Assembly (NCBI GenBank): GCA_963930775.1
Contig: OZ005700.1
Coordinates: forward strand, 6,582,609 to 6,646,608
Source of the DNA: Cliona cf. orientalis
Lineage: Eukaryota > Porifera > Demospongiae > Clionaida > Clionaidae
Reading direction: 5' to 3'
Length of the DNA stretch: 64,000 nt
The position numbers and the translations under genes are program-made. Of the stretch, positions 22,651 to 34,819 are shown one piece after another (the stretch's first letter is position 1; each line of letters begins with the position of its first letter). The notes under the pieces were generated by a model. The model worked only from the letters and a program-made list of their open reading frames with translations. It was not told where the DNA came from and did not search any database.

Positions 22651-24000
22651 TTCACTGTAGGGAATTCAGGTCATTGTTAGACTCAGAGTGGTTCAAGTTA
22701 TAATAATATTTGAAGTGGTGTGGCTTGGAGGGAATGGCTTTCCATTCAGTGGATGGATTGAGGTGATGAATCCCCCCAATTTGGGTCCCTCCAAGCAAGA
22801 TGAGGATGTAAAAGGGGCGTGGCGGCTGCAGTGGCCCTAGCTTGGCTGCTGCTGGAGTCAGTGGCATGTATTTGCCGTGGGCATGCACAGCGTCAACAGC
22901 ATAAAGTACATGTGCGTGCAATACGAATGCCCCAAGGCAGTTACCCTAGCAACTGACTCGGCATGACCTCCAGACAAGGTGAAAGGTTGAATTATGGACG
23001 AACGAACCAGTTAAGGTACCATTTAATTGCGTGGGCGTGAGGTGGGGATATGACACCTAAACCACATCAAAGTCATTAGTGAGGTGCATGTTGTGTAACC
23101 ATGCCCTTTTAATTGCACAGGTCTCAGGGGTGTGGCTGCTAGAGCCGGAAGTGTTCATTTAATATCCTCCATGGACCGGAAGCCGAGCCGGAAGGGAGGG
23201 GCCAGGCCACGCCCAAAACATCACCACCCTGTGCCTCAAGGACCACCATTTTCAATCAAGTGCCGACTGGCCACCGGATGTCCACCGGAAGCCCACAATC
23301 AATCCCAATTAAAACCCACAGCTTCCTCAAGGCCAAAACACACACAAACACTTAGAGGCCGTTCTGCCACACCGCCCACACAAGAGCTCACCTCATTTCC
23401 TGTGTGGGCGGAGTAACAACACGTCATCGCAACCACATCCGCTTCAAACCATCGTCAGCTTCCGTCCAGCCGTACGGTCCCCTCGATCGCACCGGCGTAC
23501 AGTGCCTCATTAACTGACATGGCCTCACCTTTGACCTCCTGCCACGCCCCCAAAGCCTCCTGGCAGGGTTCAAAGGTCACCACCGCATCCGGGACACGCC
23601 CACCTATCGCCGAGGTCAAGTCTTAGGCGCCGATATCCAAGCACTGGCCCGTGAAGCCACGCCCAATCGGAAGCAATAAAACCTGCATTAACGCACATGC
23701 ACACACTCCACACAGTGCCAGGAACACGCCCACATGCTTAATTAGGCCTAATTAACCTTTTTTTTTTTTGTCGTTGCGGTTAATAGTTAAGAAAGAATGC
23801 TTTGATGTGGGCAATTACCGGTGTTTTCTTCAGGGGCCATTTCCGGTCGCTAATTACACGCGCATAATCATCCCTGGCCGATTCTGGACACGCCCACCTG
23901 CGACCAAAAGCACTCGTATGGCCTCTTCGGCCACGCCCCTTCACGATTCGCTAATTGAATTAGCCAATCCCGACGCTCACGCCCACGCAATTAAATGGTA
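22650..24000. other. GC-richer stretch, no confirmed gene
   Basis: Base composition rises and cacgccca words are frequent. An open frame at 23132-23416 (plus) gives a proline- and basic-rich 94-residue peptide with no recognisable domain. It could be an untranslated region, an exon or transposon debris. A short poly-T tract lies at 23759-23770. Confidence 0.3.
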
Positions 24001-24002
24001 CC

Positions 24003-24990
24003 TTAATTGTACGCGTATACGGAGCATGCGCAGTTTGTCGATGTGTCCTGGTTCGAATTTATGGCGGCGTATTCGTGAGGGACTCTGGACGTAGTCTCTA
24101 AGTTGTTCATTACGTCCAGAGTCCCAATTAGAAAAAAAGAATTCGGCCTCGCGATGAGGTAATTATTACGTCCAGAGTCCCAATTAGAAAAAAAAACAAA
24201 TCGGCCGACCGATGAGGTAATTATGAGTAATGATGATGAAAATGCGGTTAAGACTGTTTCAAAATGTTTAGCGCGCATGAAAGGTTATTGAGGCCCAGAA
24301 TTCGAACCTAGTGTAGAAGAGATCGTGGACTATCCGATGATATCCTTATTGCGTCTCTCTCAGTTCGCTTTCTCTAGCGAGCTCGCTTTCAGGGCAGGGG
24401 GATTTCCCTATTCAGTCGAGCACATGGCAGGTGAAGGTCAACCGGCTCAAGCCGCGCGCCCCAATATTGTACGCGCATACGGAGCATGCGCAGTTTGTCA
24501 ATGTGTCCTAGTTCGAATTTATGGCGGCGTATTCGTGAGGGACTCTGGACGTAGTCTCAAAGTTTTTCATTACGTCCAGAGTCCCAATTAACAAATCGAT
24601 TCGGCCTCGCGACGAGGTAATTATGATGAATAATGATGAAACCTATGATGAAATTATGATGTAATTGCTGTAAAACTGTTTCAAAATGTTTAGCGCTCAT
24701 GAAAGGTTGTTGGGACCCAGAATTCGAACCTAGCGTAGAAGAGATCGTGGACTATCCGATGATATCCTTTTGGCGTTTCTCTCAGTTCGCTTTCTCTAGC
24801 GAGCTCGCTTTCAGGGCAGGGGGATTTCCCTATTCAGTCGACCACATGGCAGGTGAAGGTCAACCGGCTCAAGCCGCGCGCCCCAATATTGTACGCGTAT
24901 ACGGAGCATGCGCAGTTTGTCGATGTGTCCCAGTTCGAATTTATGGCGGCGTATTCGTGAGGGACTCTGGACGTAGTCTCTAAGTTGTTC
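24003..24990. repeat. Tandem block of about 420-bp units, 2.3 copies
   Basis: Units at about 24270-24590 and 24690-24990 are nearly identical (gatcgtggactatccgatga, cgctttctctagcgagctcg, attcgtgagggactctggac). A third, shorter piece covers 24003-24260. Between units are gtccagagtcccaatta segments that are inverted relative to ggactctggac, so each unit end can fold. A shared open frame gives similar 88-94-residue peptides, not recognised. Confidence 0.75.
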
Positions 24991-24991
24991 A

Positions 24992-25465
24992 TTACATCCC
25001 CAGTATAAATTTACTTTTTTGCGGTTATAAGGTAATTATGTTGTAATTATGATGTAACCTATGTCGTCATAGCGCTAAAATTCAGAGCCTTTACAGAACA
25101 CTTTTGAGACCTGAAAATCCACAGAATCATATATTAACTTACATACATATCCAGCAAATACATTAAAAGCTGAGTGCTACTTTCTCCGACAAGTAATGCC
25201 GGCCGAACTTCACGCGTTCTCTTGGCTGACGTAATCCTGTGGATAAATAAAGCTAGCCTTGCGCTATTTATAGCACGCGTCATGCCACGATTGATCTGAA
25301 GTTCGGAAGCTGTACTGTGCTGTCGAGTTCATCTCCTTTGATAGAAGCATCGAAACTCGAAGTCGAAAGTTGATCTTAGACTCCATCTCTACGATTGAGG
25401 CCCCAGCATCGATGTGTGTATTGACGACCTTTACCACATGCACCATTAGAACTATGCAGCCACTG
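24992..25465. repeat. Dispersed repeat with inverted ends (copy 2)
   Basis: Matches 655-1195. It starts with atccccagta and ends with cactggggat. Internal matches include gtggataaataaagctagcc and ttgacgacctttaccacatg. It directly follows the 24-kb tandem block, whose unit ends share gaggtaattatg words with its interior. Confidence 0.55.
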
Positions 25466-26004
25466 GGGATGTGGTCAAGGGTTCATTATGATGAAAATTA
25501 TGATGAAACCTATGATGAAATTATGATGTAATTGAGAAAAGCAGAGAGACTTGAAGAACGAAATGGAGAAATATTCTACAAGAAACGAGGAGGGAGTATG
25601 GTAAGTACATGAATGATAATTAATTATGGCAACACAATTAATTGTGGCAACACAAGTAGTCCTGGGGGACTACCTATGGCAACATATGTGGTCCGGGGGG
25701 ACTGCCTGTGGGGGGGACCATTAGTTGCATGACAGTCCTAGCGATACACTTCGTGCATATAGCTTGTATTGCTAATACTAGTCACAAACACCAGCTGATT
25801 TTGGATCTGGCGGGGATTGACGAAACTTCACCCCCTTGCATCTGATTTACGCCCATTTTTATGTGGCTGTACGGCCTAATGATATTCATATACTCTTAGA
25901 TTGCTAACGGGTCGCGATCGCGTTTGCGTTGTAACATGCACAGTGCAACAGTATAGCCTAGTCCTCAGGTCAACTACCACGGTTACAGTTGCTATGTTCT
26001 AAAT

Positions 26005-26151
26005 CAGTTAGAGACCTCGTCCAATGGTCTCTACGCTTTTAAGAGACCTTCATGCAGGCCCTTAGTAGCACCCTTGCTTTCGCTTGGGATGCTAAAGCCC
26101 AGGGCCTTCGGGTCTCTTAAAAGGCGTAGAGACCTTGGACTCGGTCTCTAA
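26005..26151. mobile_element. Hairpin MITE (copy 2)
   Basis: Near-identical to 5687-5835, with ends ttagagac and gtctctaa. Both copies lie just to the left of the duplicated block that carries the orphan tail exon, so the hairpin was probably part of the duplicated unit. Confidence 0.6.
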
Positions 26152-26164
26152 CTATTATTTAGTA

Positions 26165-26870
26165 GTATACAACACACCATCATTATTTTAAGTCGGCTAG
26201 AAAAGGTGATTGAACATGCACCCTCTTGTTTTTTCAAAATTTAATAATTATTACTATACTAACATTATATATTATTACCAATACTGGCTTTAAATTTTGT
26301 TTCAATTGCTGTTACTAACTGTTACTAGTAAATCCATAAACTTCATTTGGTTTCATTTCAATACTGGTGGTCCCTGAAGTCAAACAAGAAAGACAAAAAT
26401 TTAATGGAGATTTATCAAGTGTGAACATTTTTTATTACACTGACCATAGTATGCTGATAGACTCATTGACAAGTGTATAAGTATAAGTGAATCGGAAGAT
26501 TTAGTAGCAATTATCAGAAGCTCTCAAATAGCTATTTTTTCATTGCTTTTGAATTCATGGCTCCGATAATATATAAAGCTGAGAAAATGATTTGAATCAT
26601 ACATATGCATTCCAGTGTAACATTACATCATTCATGGATGACTGGCTATGCAATAATGATATCGTTGATCAGTGCATATCCCAGGTAACCAAGTTGAGAA
26701 GTATGCACGGGCAAAGGTGATAAAGAGTGTGTGACTATCGTTGTGAGTTAACTTGTCATGGACCATGGAGGGAAGTGATGGTAAGCAAACAATGCCATGA
26801 TTTTCAAAGAAGGTATTTTCAAGTAGAGCATTGCAATGCTCAAAATGTCATAAAGAACTTTTTATATAAA
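26165..26870. repeat. Segmental duplication block, copy 2
   Basis: Closely matches 6430-7280 but lacks the MITE at 6988-7194, giving the empty site. Confidence 0.75.
26315..26373 (-). pseudogene. Orphan Delta-like tail exon (type 2), copy 2
   Basis: Same layout as 6578-6636: cttcag acceptor, then a frame with SIEMKPNEVYGF and a stop. The reading frame is intact, but no partner exon is seen nearby on the minus strand before gene B. Confidence 0.5.
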
Positions 26871-27328
26871 AACGTTCAAACGTTCACGGGTCATAAGCCA
26901 CAGTCTGTGGTAATACTGAATCTATGAATATAATTAACATGCAAATGGCCGCGTTGAGAGTGAGCTAGAGCCATAGCTCGAGAAGCGGCCAAGAAAGCGA
27001 TGTCTGATGGCTACCTCCACATGCTCAACAGGTACTATACAATTGGTTTAGCATGATCAACGGAGCACTTGTCCTAAAATTTTATACAAGCCGAGTTACA
27101 ATCCCAAAAGTACCGTACAAGTGGCATAAGAAAACACATTTTCGCTTGTAACTTTTTTCCAAAGAGATATTTTTTAAAGCGCTCCATTGAGTAAGTAGTA
27201 CTTAGTCCCTGCTACCTTCGGCATTGCTAAGGACGCCAGTCTGTGCCTGTAAGTTCACCGCATCGGCGGATCAATCTTCCAACATAGGTTTGTTTATTGC
27301 ATCATATGATGAGTATAATGACGTCATA

Positions 27329-27551
27329 CCGTATAGCCAGAAATATTGGTGGGAATTAAATTTGGCGGTTGAGCCCAAAATCGCTATTGCAAGTATATTG
27401 GCGGATTTAAATTTGGCGGTTCGGTACGGGATCGCCATATGTATATATGCAAGTAGGAAATTTTCAAATTGGCGGATTTTAATTTGGCGGTTGTAATACA
27501 GACCGCCAAACCGCCAAATTTAATTCCCCACCAAATTTTCCAGCTATACGG
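27329..27551. mobile_element. TA-duplicating MITE (CCGTATAGCC ends, GGCGG-rich)
   Basis: Ends ccgtatagc and gctatacgg bound 223 bp, flanked by TA (27327-27328, 27552-27553). The interior repeats aatttggcgg in both orientations. A partial copy is at 5190-5335. Confidence 0.8.
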
Positions 27552-27823
27552 TATTGAGGGTGTGCCCACTTTAATTAAATTCTTTTGGTCTGTTGTTTAC
27601 ATTTATACTTTCAATTTTGATTTATGATCAAGTGATATAGAGATATAGTGTTACAAACATGCACAATAAAATACGTATTCAACAGGCCTCCCAGTCCTTA
27701 ATGCTGCTGAGGTGGTAGCTTTTTAAGACAGGCCTATTAAAACTATGAGTTGGTATATATGCCTGTAGTAAACTCAGCTATTGGATGTTTTAAATTTTAC
27801 AGTCGGTCAGATCAAACAAATAT

Positions 27824-30801
27824 TTAATTCTGAGTGCCCTTATATGTATCTTGAATTGTGTACATAACATGCATCATGATCAAGGCTTCATAAAACTCAC
27901 GGTCACGATGTCCGGTTGTTTGTCCAGATACAAGTCCATAAACTTCATTTGGCTTTGTTTCAATATCTCTGTCAGTTGCTATAAGAGAAATGTATGCACA
28001 TATTGAAACTAATTATTGCTGGCCTCAAAGGTAGGAAAATACTTTGAATTAACCTTGACAAGTGCATTGGTGGTCACAGTGAGGCTTCCTTCCTTTGATT
28101 ACTAACATAGATAACACTACAATAACAATGATGAGGATTCCTATGATCAGTGCTGCTGATGAGGCCACTCCAATAATGACTTCAATAGCCACTGGAATGA
28201 CAAAGATATGAGTGACAATTACTTAGCATGTATCCCACATAATCATGAAAGCATGAACGTTAATCAATACCCATTGTTACAGTACTGTCCTACTCCTATA
28301 TATATTACACAAAAAGAATGTCACTTGGATATTCTGAGGTTTCATTGCTATGATTTTCTGTCATGCACGAAATAAATGGTCCCCCGCTACAAGTGGTCTC
28401 CCAGACCATCCGTTTCCGCTAAAATTGGTCCTCCATAGTCACAGATGGTCCCCCCTTGCATGTAGTATGGGGCACCAGCTCCTTCACAATACAAAGCCTG
28501 CCCAAAAGGCTCAAGGTTGAGCGTGATGAAAGGCAAATTTAATGTATCAAACTGCAGTATTATCTTTGGTCAATTGGGCAATGGCTTCCACGTACTGCTA
28601 TAAAGCCAGGATGGGACATCATCACAAAAGATTAGTCTCACGTGCTAAGATTGAGGGGTGTGGCTAGTGAGACAGTGATTTGCAGCAGAAGACATATCAT
28701 TGCAGGAAAAGCAGGAATCATCAGTAGAACTGACTAAGACCATCAGTGTCCAGGGGGGACTGCTTGTGGCAGACACAGATGGTCCAGGGGGACAGATTAT
28801 TCTGGCACCAATGGGTTTGGGTTCGGGTTCGGTTTGGGTGTAATATATATAGGAGTAGGACAGTACAATGGGTATTGATTAACGTTCATGCTTTCATGAT
28901 TATGTGAGATACATGCTAAGTAAATCCAAACCCAAACCGAACCCGATTATTCTGGCACCAATGGTGCGGAGGGACCATTTGTTCCCGACATGGCATGGGC
29001 GTCGCACCCGGGGGGTCAGGGGGGACTTTTCATGACTGGCCACACCTACTTTAAGTTTTAGATTATACCAGCAGCTTCTATCTGCCCTACTAGGCAGTCG
29101 TCCCCACTGCTTTGCTCGCTAAATTCAGTGCTATTCATGAACTCATTTCCCGTTAATTAGTGGGCATGCATGGCTCAGTATATATTATGCGTGTGCACTG
29201 TTACCCGACCCTTGCCCCCTCACCTCCCACTTGCTTCTGATGCCTATGCATGGATGGTCCAGGGGGACTGATTATGGGGCCACTGGTAGCATGACAGATC
29301 ATTTACATGCTTAATAGGTATAGCAATCAATCACTCGTAGCCTCCCTGATGTGCATAAGGAGTAATCAAAGATAGATTTAGATATCATCGGCAAGAGGAG
29401 TATATACAATGTCATGACATTGTGTAGTTGAGAGCAACATGCTTATGATCAATGCTCGGCCAACTTTAAATTACAGAATTATTGATAAGAGGCTATAATG
29501 TCTGTCATTCTTATATTTTTTAATTTTAAGCACGATAGAATTAAACCTGTTGGTGAACTATTGGAAGCGGTAATCAGCTTATAGTTACTAGTCTTCTATG
29601 TACAATGTCATGCAGGTAAAACTGTAAAAAAGCATCTATTGTTCAGCCAGCCAAGAATGCATGGGAAGCCAAGCAGAAATTAACCAATAATTATTTATAA
29701 TATTGCTATTATACTAACCTGATATTGGCCCAGCTGTTTGACTCTCCGTCTGTAATACCATTACACAACTATGATCAGTGGAGTTCTCAAATCCAGGCAA
29801 GCAAGTACACATAAAGGAATTGACTCCATCCACACACATGCTGTTGCTTGGGCAGGTTGCAGACACACAGTCATCAATGTTAGCCTCACAGGTAGATCCA
29901 GTGTAGCCAACTGCACACTGACAGGTGAAATTAAATGCTCCCATTGATGTACAACTGCCGTCATTAGCACAGGGACTTGAATCACATGCCAAAATGGCTG
30001 CAGTCTTCATGAAGTCAACATGCATGCCTATTAAATAAATAACCAAAGCTCACCTTCTGTGCAGTTGTTACTGATGTTCCTGAAACCCTCCCGACATTGA
30101 ATTGAACCATCACTGTTGCATGTGTAGTATCCATTCACACTATCATTTTGGGCTCTGCAAAGTCTAGTACAGTCTGATCCATAGTAATCCTGTTGACACA
30201 TCACTCGAAATCTCATATCCAAGACAACTCTGTTCCTTGTATTGGTTCCATTGTATCTCTCTGTTGGTGTGAAGCCGGTATTCACTTCCAGCATCTCATT
30301 GATGAATATGCCATCCAAGGGACCATTCTGACCAATAAAACAGCAGGGATCGAGTTCTTTGGCTTCAATGTACAACTGAAATGTCCCCTATAACGACAGA
30401 AAATGCTATAATAATAATATATCATTATAAACTCTCACAGGCCATGGGTATTGTGAAATAATTGTCAGATTTAGAGGTCCATTTGGTAATCCAGGTCTTG
30501 TTGGTGCCAGTGGCTCCATGGTAAGGTTGACGCCAGGAGTATATGCAATAATTCCTGCATCATTCCTACCAAGTGGACAATACCCCGTATCGTTGTTCTG
30601 GGTGCTCGTTCCTTCTCTAAGACAAAATGTTGATAAGAAGGGTTCACATGGCCCCAGAAGCTCGACGTCTTCCGGCTCAACAAGGTCGCAGATGTCACTG
30701 TCAATAGTAGCTACAGAGACCAGCTCAAACTCAAGCACAAACTGAGTGGACGATGGCCACGCTTGCAGCAGACATAGCAAGCCCAACACGATAAAACCCA
30801 T
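27824..30801 (-). CDS. Delta-like Notch ligand B (five exons)
   Basis: Close paralogue of gene A with the same predicted role as a cell-surface DSL-type Notch ligand. The exons (minus) are 30801-30439, 30375-30054, 29997-29719, 28191-28054 and 27978-27824. All junctions are GT-AG and the sum is 419 codons including the stop. It has a signal peptide (MGFIVLGLLCLLQAW), an MNNL-like region, a DSL domain (CQQDYYGSDCTRLC, then YYTCNSDGSIQC), two EGF repeats, a membrane segment and a 51-residue tail with PNEVYGL. Relative to A, exon 2 has four extra codons near the start (PCCFIGQNG), and exon 3 has a longer, different end after the second EGF repeat (FENSTDHS and a QTESQ-type linker). Intron 3 is only 1.5 kb, against 3.2 kb in A. 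There are no frame breaks, so it is probably functional. Confidence 0.9.
28787..28963. repeat. Inserted inverted copy of Delta-B intron sequence between 19-bp direct repeats
   Basis: The direct repeat attattctggcaccaatgg occurs at 28787-28805 and 28945-28963. Between the copies lies a reverse-complement copy (about 28846-28926) of 28221-28310. It is bracketed by inverted G-rich words (gggtttgggttcgg at the left, ccaaacccaaaccgaaccc at the right). This looks like a captured segment with a long target duplication. Confidence 0.75.
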
Positions 30802-30965
30802 GACTTTAGTCAGTACTCGAGGAGGTTGTTGTAGGTACAGGGATATTTACCCTATAACCACTCCCATGTTTTCAATGTTGCGCAATTGCACGGAGAAACA
30901 CATTTTTCTGTCATACTCCGCCGCCCACATCCGGTATCCTGTCCATGCGCATGGAAGTCTTTGGT

Positions 30966-31057
30966 ATGGAAGCCTAGAAGTGCAATTTACCGCACGACGC
31001 CCATTTCCGCATGCGGAAATGGGCGTCGTGCGGGAAATTGCACTTCTCGGCTTCCAC
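30966..31057. repeat. Near-perfect 92-bp palindrome upstream of Delta-like B
   Basis: Arms of about 46 bp meet at tttccgcatgcggaaa (centre between 31011 and 31012) with few mismatches (taccg against cggga). It lies about 165-255 bp upstream of the gene B start codon. It could be a cruciform, a fold-back remnant or a regulatory site. Confidence 0.85.
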
Positions 31058-31207
31058 ACTTTGGCGACCTGGTACCTCATCATTGCCCATCCTCGAGGAT
31101 CCTCCTCAAAGGGCCAATCACAGAAAATGAAACTACAGTGAATACTTATAATTATGACTTGACTTGAATGATCTCATGGTCAACTGTTTATAATCAGAAA
31201 CACCTGT

Positions 31208-32254
31208 CAGTCTGCACGAAGGGGTCACGTTTTCCATACACTTTCTCAGGAAGTACGTTGTTTACTTTGGTTGCCAGGCGCATGCGCCTAGGGCTAGCGC
31301 ATTGCGCGAGCGCCAATGTATGCGCATTCATGATAATATATTGCGCACACGTTGTATGAACGTGATTGTATACGGTTGCACGCGTTTTTACGATTAATAT
31401 TAGCGCCACCACCAAAAAGGTCAGCGGGCCAGGCAGGGGTCAAGGGAGCCAAGTGCACCATATTACAAAAATCAGGATTTGATACCAAAAAATCTCTTAC
31501 AAATAGAAACAATCAAGATTCAGCTATAACATATGTTAAACTACTGGTTGTAATGTATCTACACTGGTGTTTTTGAAAGATTGGCTGCTTGTCTTCACCA
31601 TGTTCAAAATTCTGAAAATGCTCCAGACACAAAAATCTCCAAATGTGTTGTACAAAATAGACCATCACTCGAAAACTGTAGTGAATTGGAATACGGGGTT
31701 GGTTCTACTGTAGAGTGTTAGGACAGAATCTTAAGATCATCCATTTATAAATCCAGCCATCAGCGTTGGGTAGGCTCTGACTGGGGGCCTTAAGTATAGT
31801 GGAAATTTTCGGTTTTATGCACCTCACAGATCCCAACTAGGGCCAACCTGTATCTCTTAAAGAAAGTATGTTGTAGATATTATGGTATTGAAGTCCTGTA
31901 CCAAGTTTTAGGTCCATCGCAGGCGTGCAAGTATATGTTCAAAAATTCTGAAATATGTTGAAATGAGGATCCCTACAGATAGTGGCAGCAGCAGGAGAGC
32001 TGTTTTACACAATCTACCTCAGGACAACACTTGAAACGACTGCGTGTAGCTCATAATATAGTTGTTTCAACCAGTGCTTGGCTCAAAACCCTTCGCACCG
32101 ACGTTGCTGACACGTACCGTCGACTCGAGTTGACCGCCTGTTCTGTCAGCCATCTTGGAATTTGCCCATACAAAATCCCCATAGTGTAAATTAACTTCCG
32201 GGTGCGTGATTCACTTCCGCGCGAATAAGAAATTTGACCCCTTCGTGCAGACTG
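31208..32254. mobile_element. Non-autonomous DNA transposon, ends CAGTCTGCACGAAGGGGTCA
   Basis: About 20-bp inverted ends bound 1047 bp. The flanks are TGT at 31205-31207 and 32255-32257, a possible 3-bp duplication. CA ends with 3 bp could fit a CACTA-like group, but this is uncertain. The interior has no recognisable transposase. Confidence 0.65.
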
Positions 32255-32259
32255 TGTTA

Positions 32260-34815
32260 GCTTATACATTCTGTGCTAGACAAACATGCAGGAAATGTTC
32301 AAGGAATTGATTAGCAATAACGATGCAGCTAGATGCTCTAGCTATCAAGCCCAGCTTATCAAATAATCATAAGCTGTAGCACTTGTATATATGCAAGCCC
32401 TAAGATTTTTCCATAGAAAAAAATCTCAGGACTTGAGTGGGGATCGTCACCCAGGGGTGTTCCATTAATATCTAATGTATAAATGGTCACCAAGAATTAG
32501 CACTTGTAGCTATTACCCTTCCTCCCCACCATCTTGCTCCCAGGGGCTTGGTAGTTAAACTGGTAGAGCATCACACTGGAGATGCGAGTGTGTGGCCACA
32601 GGTTCGATAAATAGTTAATAATACATATTATTATGCTTAGTTTGACAAGGAGGCCCTACCCCTTAATAAATATTCGGAGTCAAAAACTTTAGCTAGTTGC
32701 TAGCTATTTTTGGAAGCATGATAATTCCCGTCTGCTCTGATCATAAATCACTACAGCATCTTTTCATTCAAGATATTATCATAAAGGTTGCCAGGACTGA
32801 ACATTTGTAGTGCTGGTCTACAATATTAGCCATAGCATTATTGTTGTTCCCATGATATGGCTTATACAAAACTAAATTAATTGTCATGCACCAAGTGCAA
32901 TTATCCATTGTTGAATTCTTGCTGATGCCATAACTTTGGTGGTCCCTGAAGTCAAATAAAAGGGTATAAATAGATTATACCGGTAATTTGTGTGAACATT
33001 TTTGTTACATAGTATGCTGATAGACTCAAGAGTATAGTATAAGTGAAGTGGTAACCTGAAATAGCTACTTTTTCGTTGCTTGCATGGCTCTGATAAAGCT
33101 AAGAGAATGCTTTGTCAAATTGACAGTATGGAAGCAATGGACTCCGTCAAGGTGGAGATTGACCATGGGATACTGGACTGGGGCATCAAGATGACAACAC
33201 TGGATGATGGTAAGATTAGTATGGACATGCATGGACATGTACATTCAAGCTAGATTCCTTTGTCATCCCCCCCTCTCTCCTCTCCAGTGTCTTTGAACAT
33301 TGTCAGGCACAGTGAAGCTAGTGTTTCAATTTAATAACGTGACATAATATCTTCAATGCAGAGGAATCAGATGCACAATAGCTAGTTATAACTAGCTATA
33401 GGAGTACATATGTAGTTGAGAATAATAATAATATGCTCATGATCATTGCTCGGCCAACTTTAAATTACAGAATAATTGATAAGAGGCTATACTTTCTGTC
33501 ATTCTTACATTTTTATGTTAAGCATGACAGAATTAAAATCTATTGGTGAACAAGTCGTAGTCCTGCTAACTCTCACTCTACTCACTTAGGGGATTGTAAA
33601 TCTGAGATTCAGCACACTTTCACTGAGAAAGGCAACCTACTTGTCATTTATTTTATTTATCTTGCTGCTGCCGCCATTTATAGCGTTGTGGAACTTTAAT
33701 GCAGAAATTCACATCGATTTTGTTTTACTTTGTACATTTATCAGTGGTACTATCTTCTTATGCGTTGCATTAAATTCTGTATTGCTGCCCCCTGTCCTTC
33801 CCATTTTCAAGCTACTTTTCTTGTCCTTGTCACAGATGCTTAATTATTCTCTCAGCTAATTTGAACGCTGCTTTACCTCCATGTGGTCATTCATCATACA
33901 AAATCAGTCATTGACTTTCATGTACCTTGTACGTCTCCAACGTTAATATTTTAGTGGGATTCATCATTGAACTTTTTATGCTATCAGCATAGGTGCATGA
34001 GGGGAGTGATAAGGATAGCTATCACAAACTTTAATAAAACAATAAAAATTCGACTGCTTTCTCTAACTTTCCTCGAAAGCTAGGGACATAAAGCAATTGA
34101 TATACAGTGGCAAAAAAATTTAATAATAGCTGGGTATACACTCATGACTGAAGATATTACATTACAATAGTTTGAGTGTGTGTGCACAAGTGTCAGTGAC
34201 TCACAGTGTGTGCATGTAATAGTGATCTGAAGTTCAGAAACTGCACTGCGCTATTCTATATGATAGAAACATTGAAACTTGTCACTATCAAGGTCAGACA
34301 ATTGAGGCACCGACTGGTAGCTAGCGGGAAATTTTCCTAAAGCTAATGATTATTATGGAGTAGCTGTGTGTGAGCATCACCTTTATCACCACCAGGTTCT
34401 GTAAACACTTCTAACCCGGTAGTTAGTTACTGCATGTGCTTCACATATGCAGAAGAAGTAGCTATCTGGGGATTCCCAGGCGTATACTTTTGTTGGACAT
34501 AAACTATGTTTGGGAAGAACTTATGCCAATATGCATATTATACAGAAGGAACTATATTTATAAACACTCTCGCCATAATAGTACTATAGCTATATGACCC
34601 TGAAGTCCTAGCTCTTGTCACTGCATGACCTATATATATTATATATTCTCAGGAAAAGTTTGCACAGTGAATGTTGAACCAATTGAAAGAAGCGTCTGAC
34701 TGCATCATGTCTGACTCGGCGTCAAATAGCTAATGGACCTGTTGTCCACTCCATAAAACTCCTACTAGCTGGGGGTAAACTACAAGCAGTGACAAAAGTG
34801 TCAGTTCACGACCTT
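32260..34815. other. No confirmed gene
   Basis: Includes duplicated Delta-flank pieces at 32640-33060 and 33440-33560. An open frame at 33131-33218 (plus, MEAMDSVKVEIDHG...) ends at a good donor (gatg/gtaag) and could be a small exon. A tRNA-like remnant is at 32542-32612. Nothing else was recognised. Confidence 0.35.
32542..32612 (+). repeat. tRNA-like remnant, possibly SINE head
   Basis: Words ggtagttaaactggtagagc (A-box-like) and caggttcgat (B-box-like) are spaced about as in a tRNA. The acceptor ends do not pair and the anticodon arm is irregular. More likely a tRNA-derived SINE or pseudogene than an active tRNA. Confidence 0.35.
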
Positions 34816-34819
34816 TTCA

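Noticed and set aside
23132..23416. Proline-rich ORF as a gene
   Set aside because: Low complexity, no domain, no convincing splice partners; left as an unconfirmed GC-rich stretch.
28800..28830. Interstitial telomere
   Set aside because: The TTTGGG/TTCGGG words are few, mixed and mirrored at both sides of one insert.
32542..32612. Functional tRNA
   Set aside because: No acceptor stem pairing and an irregular anticodon arm.
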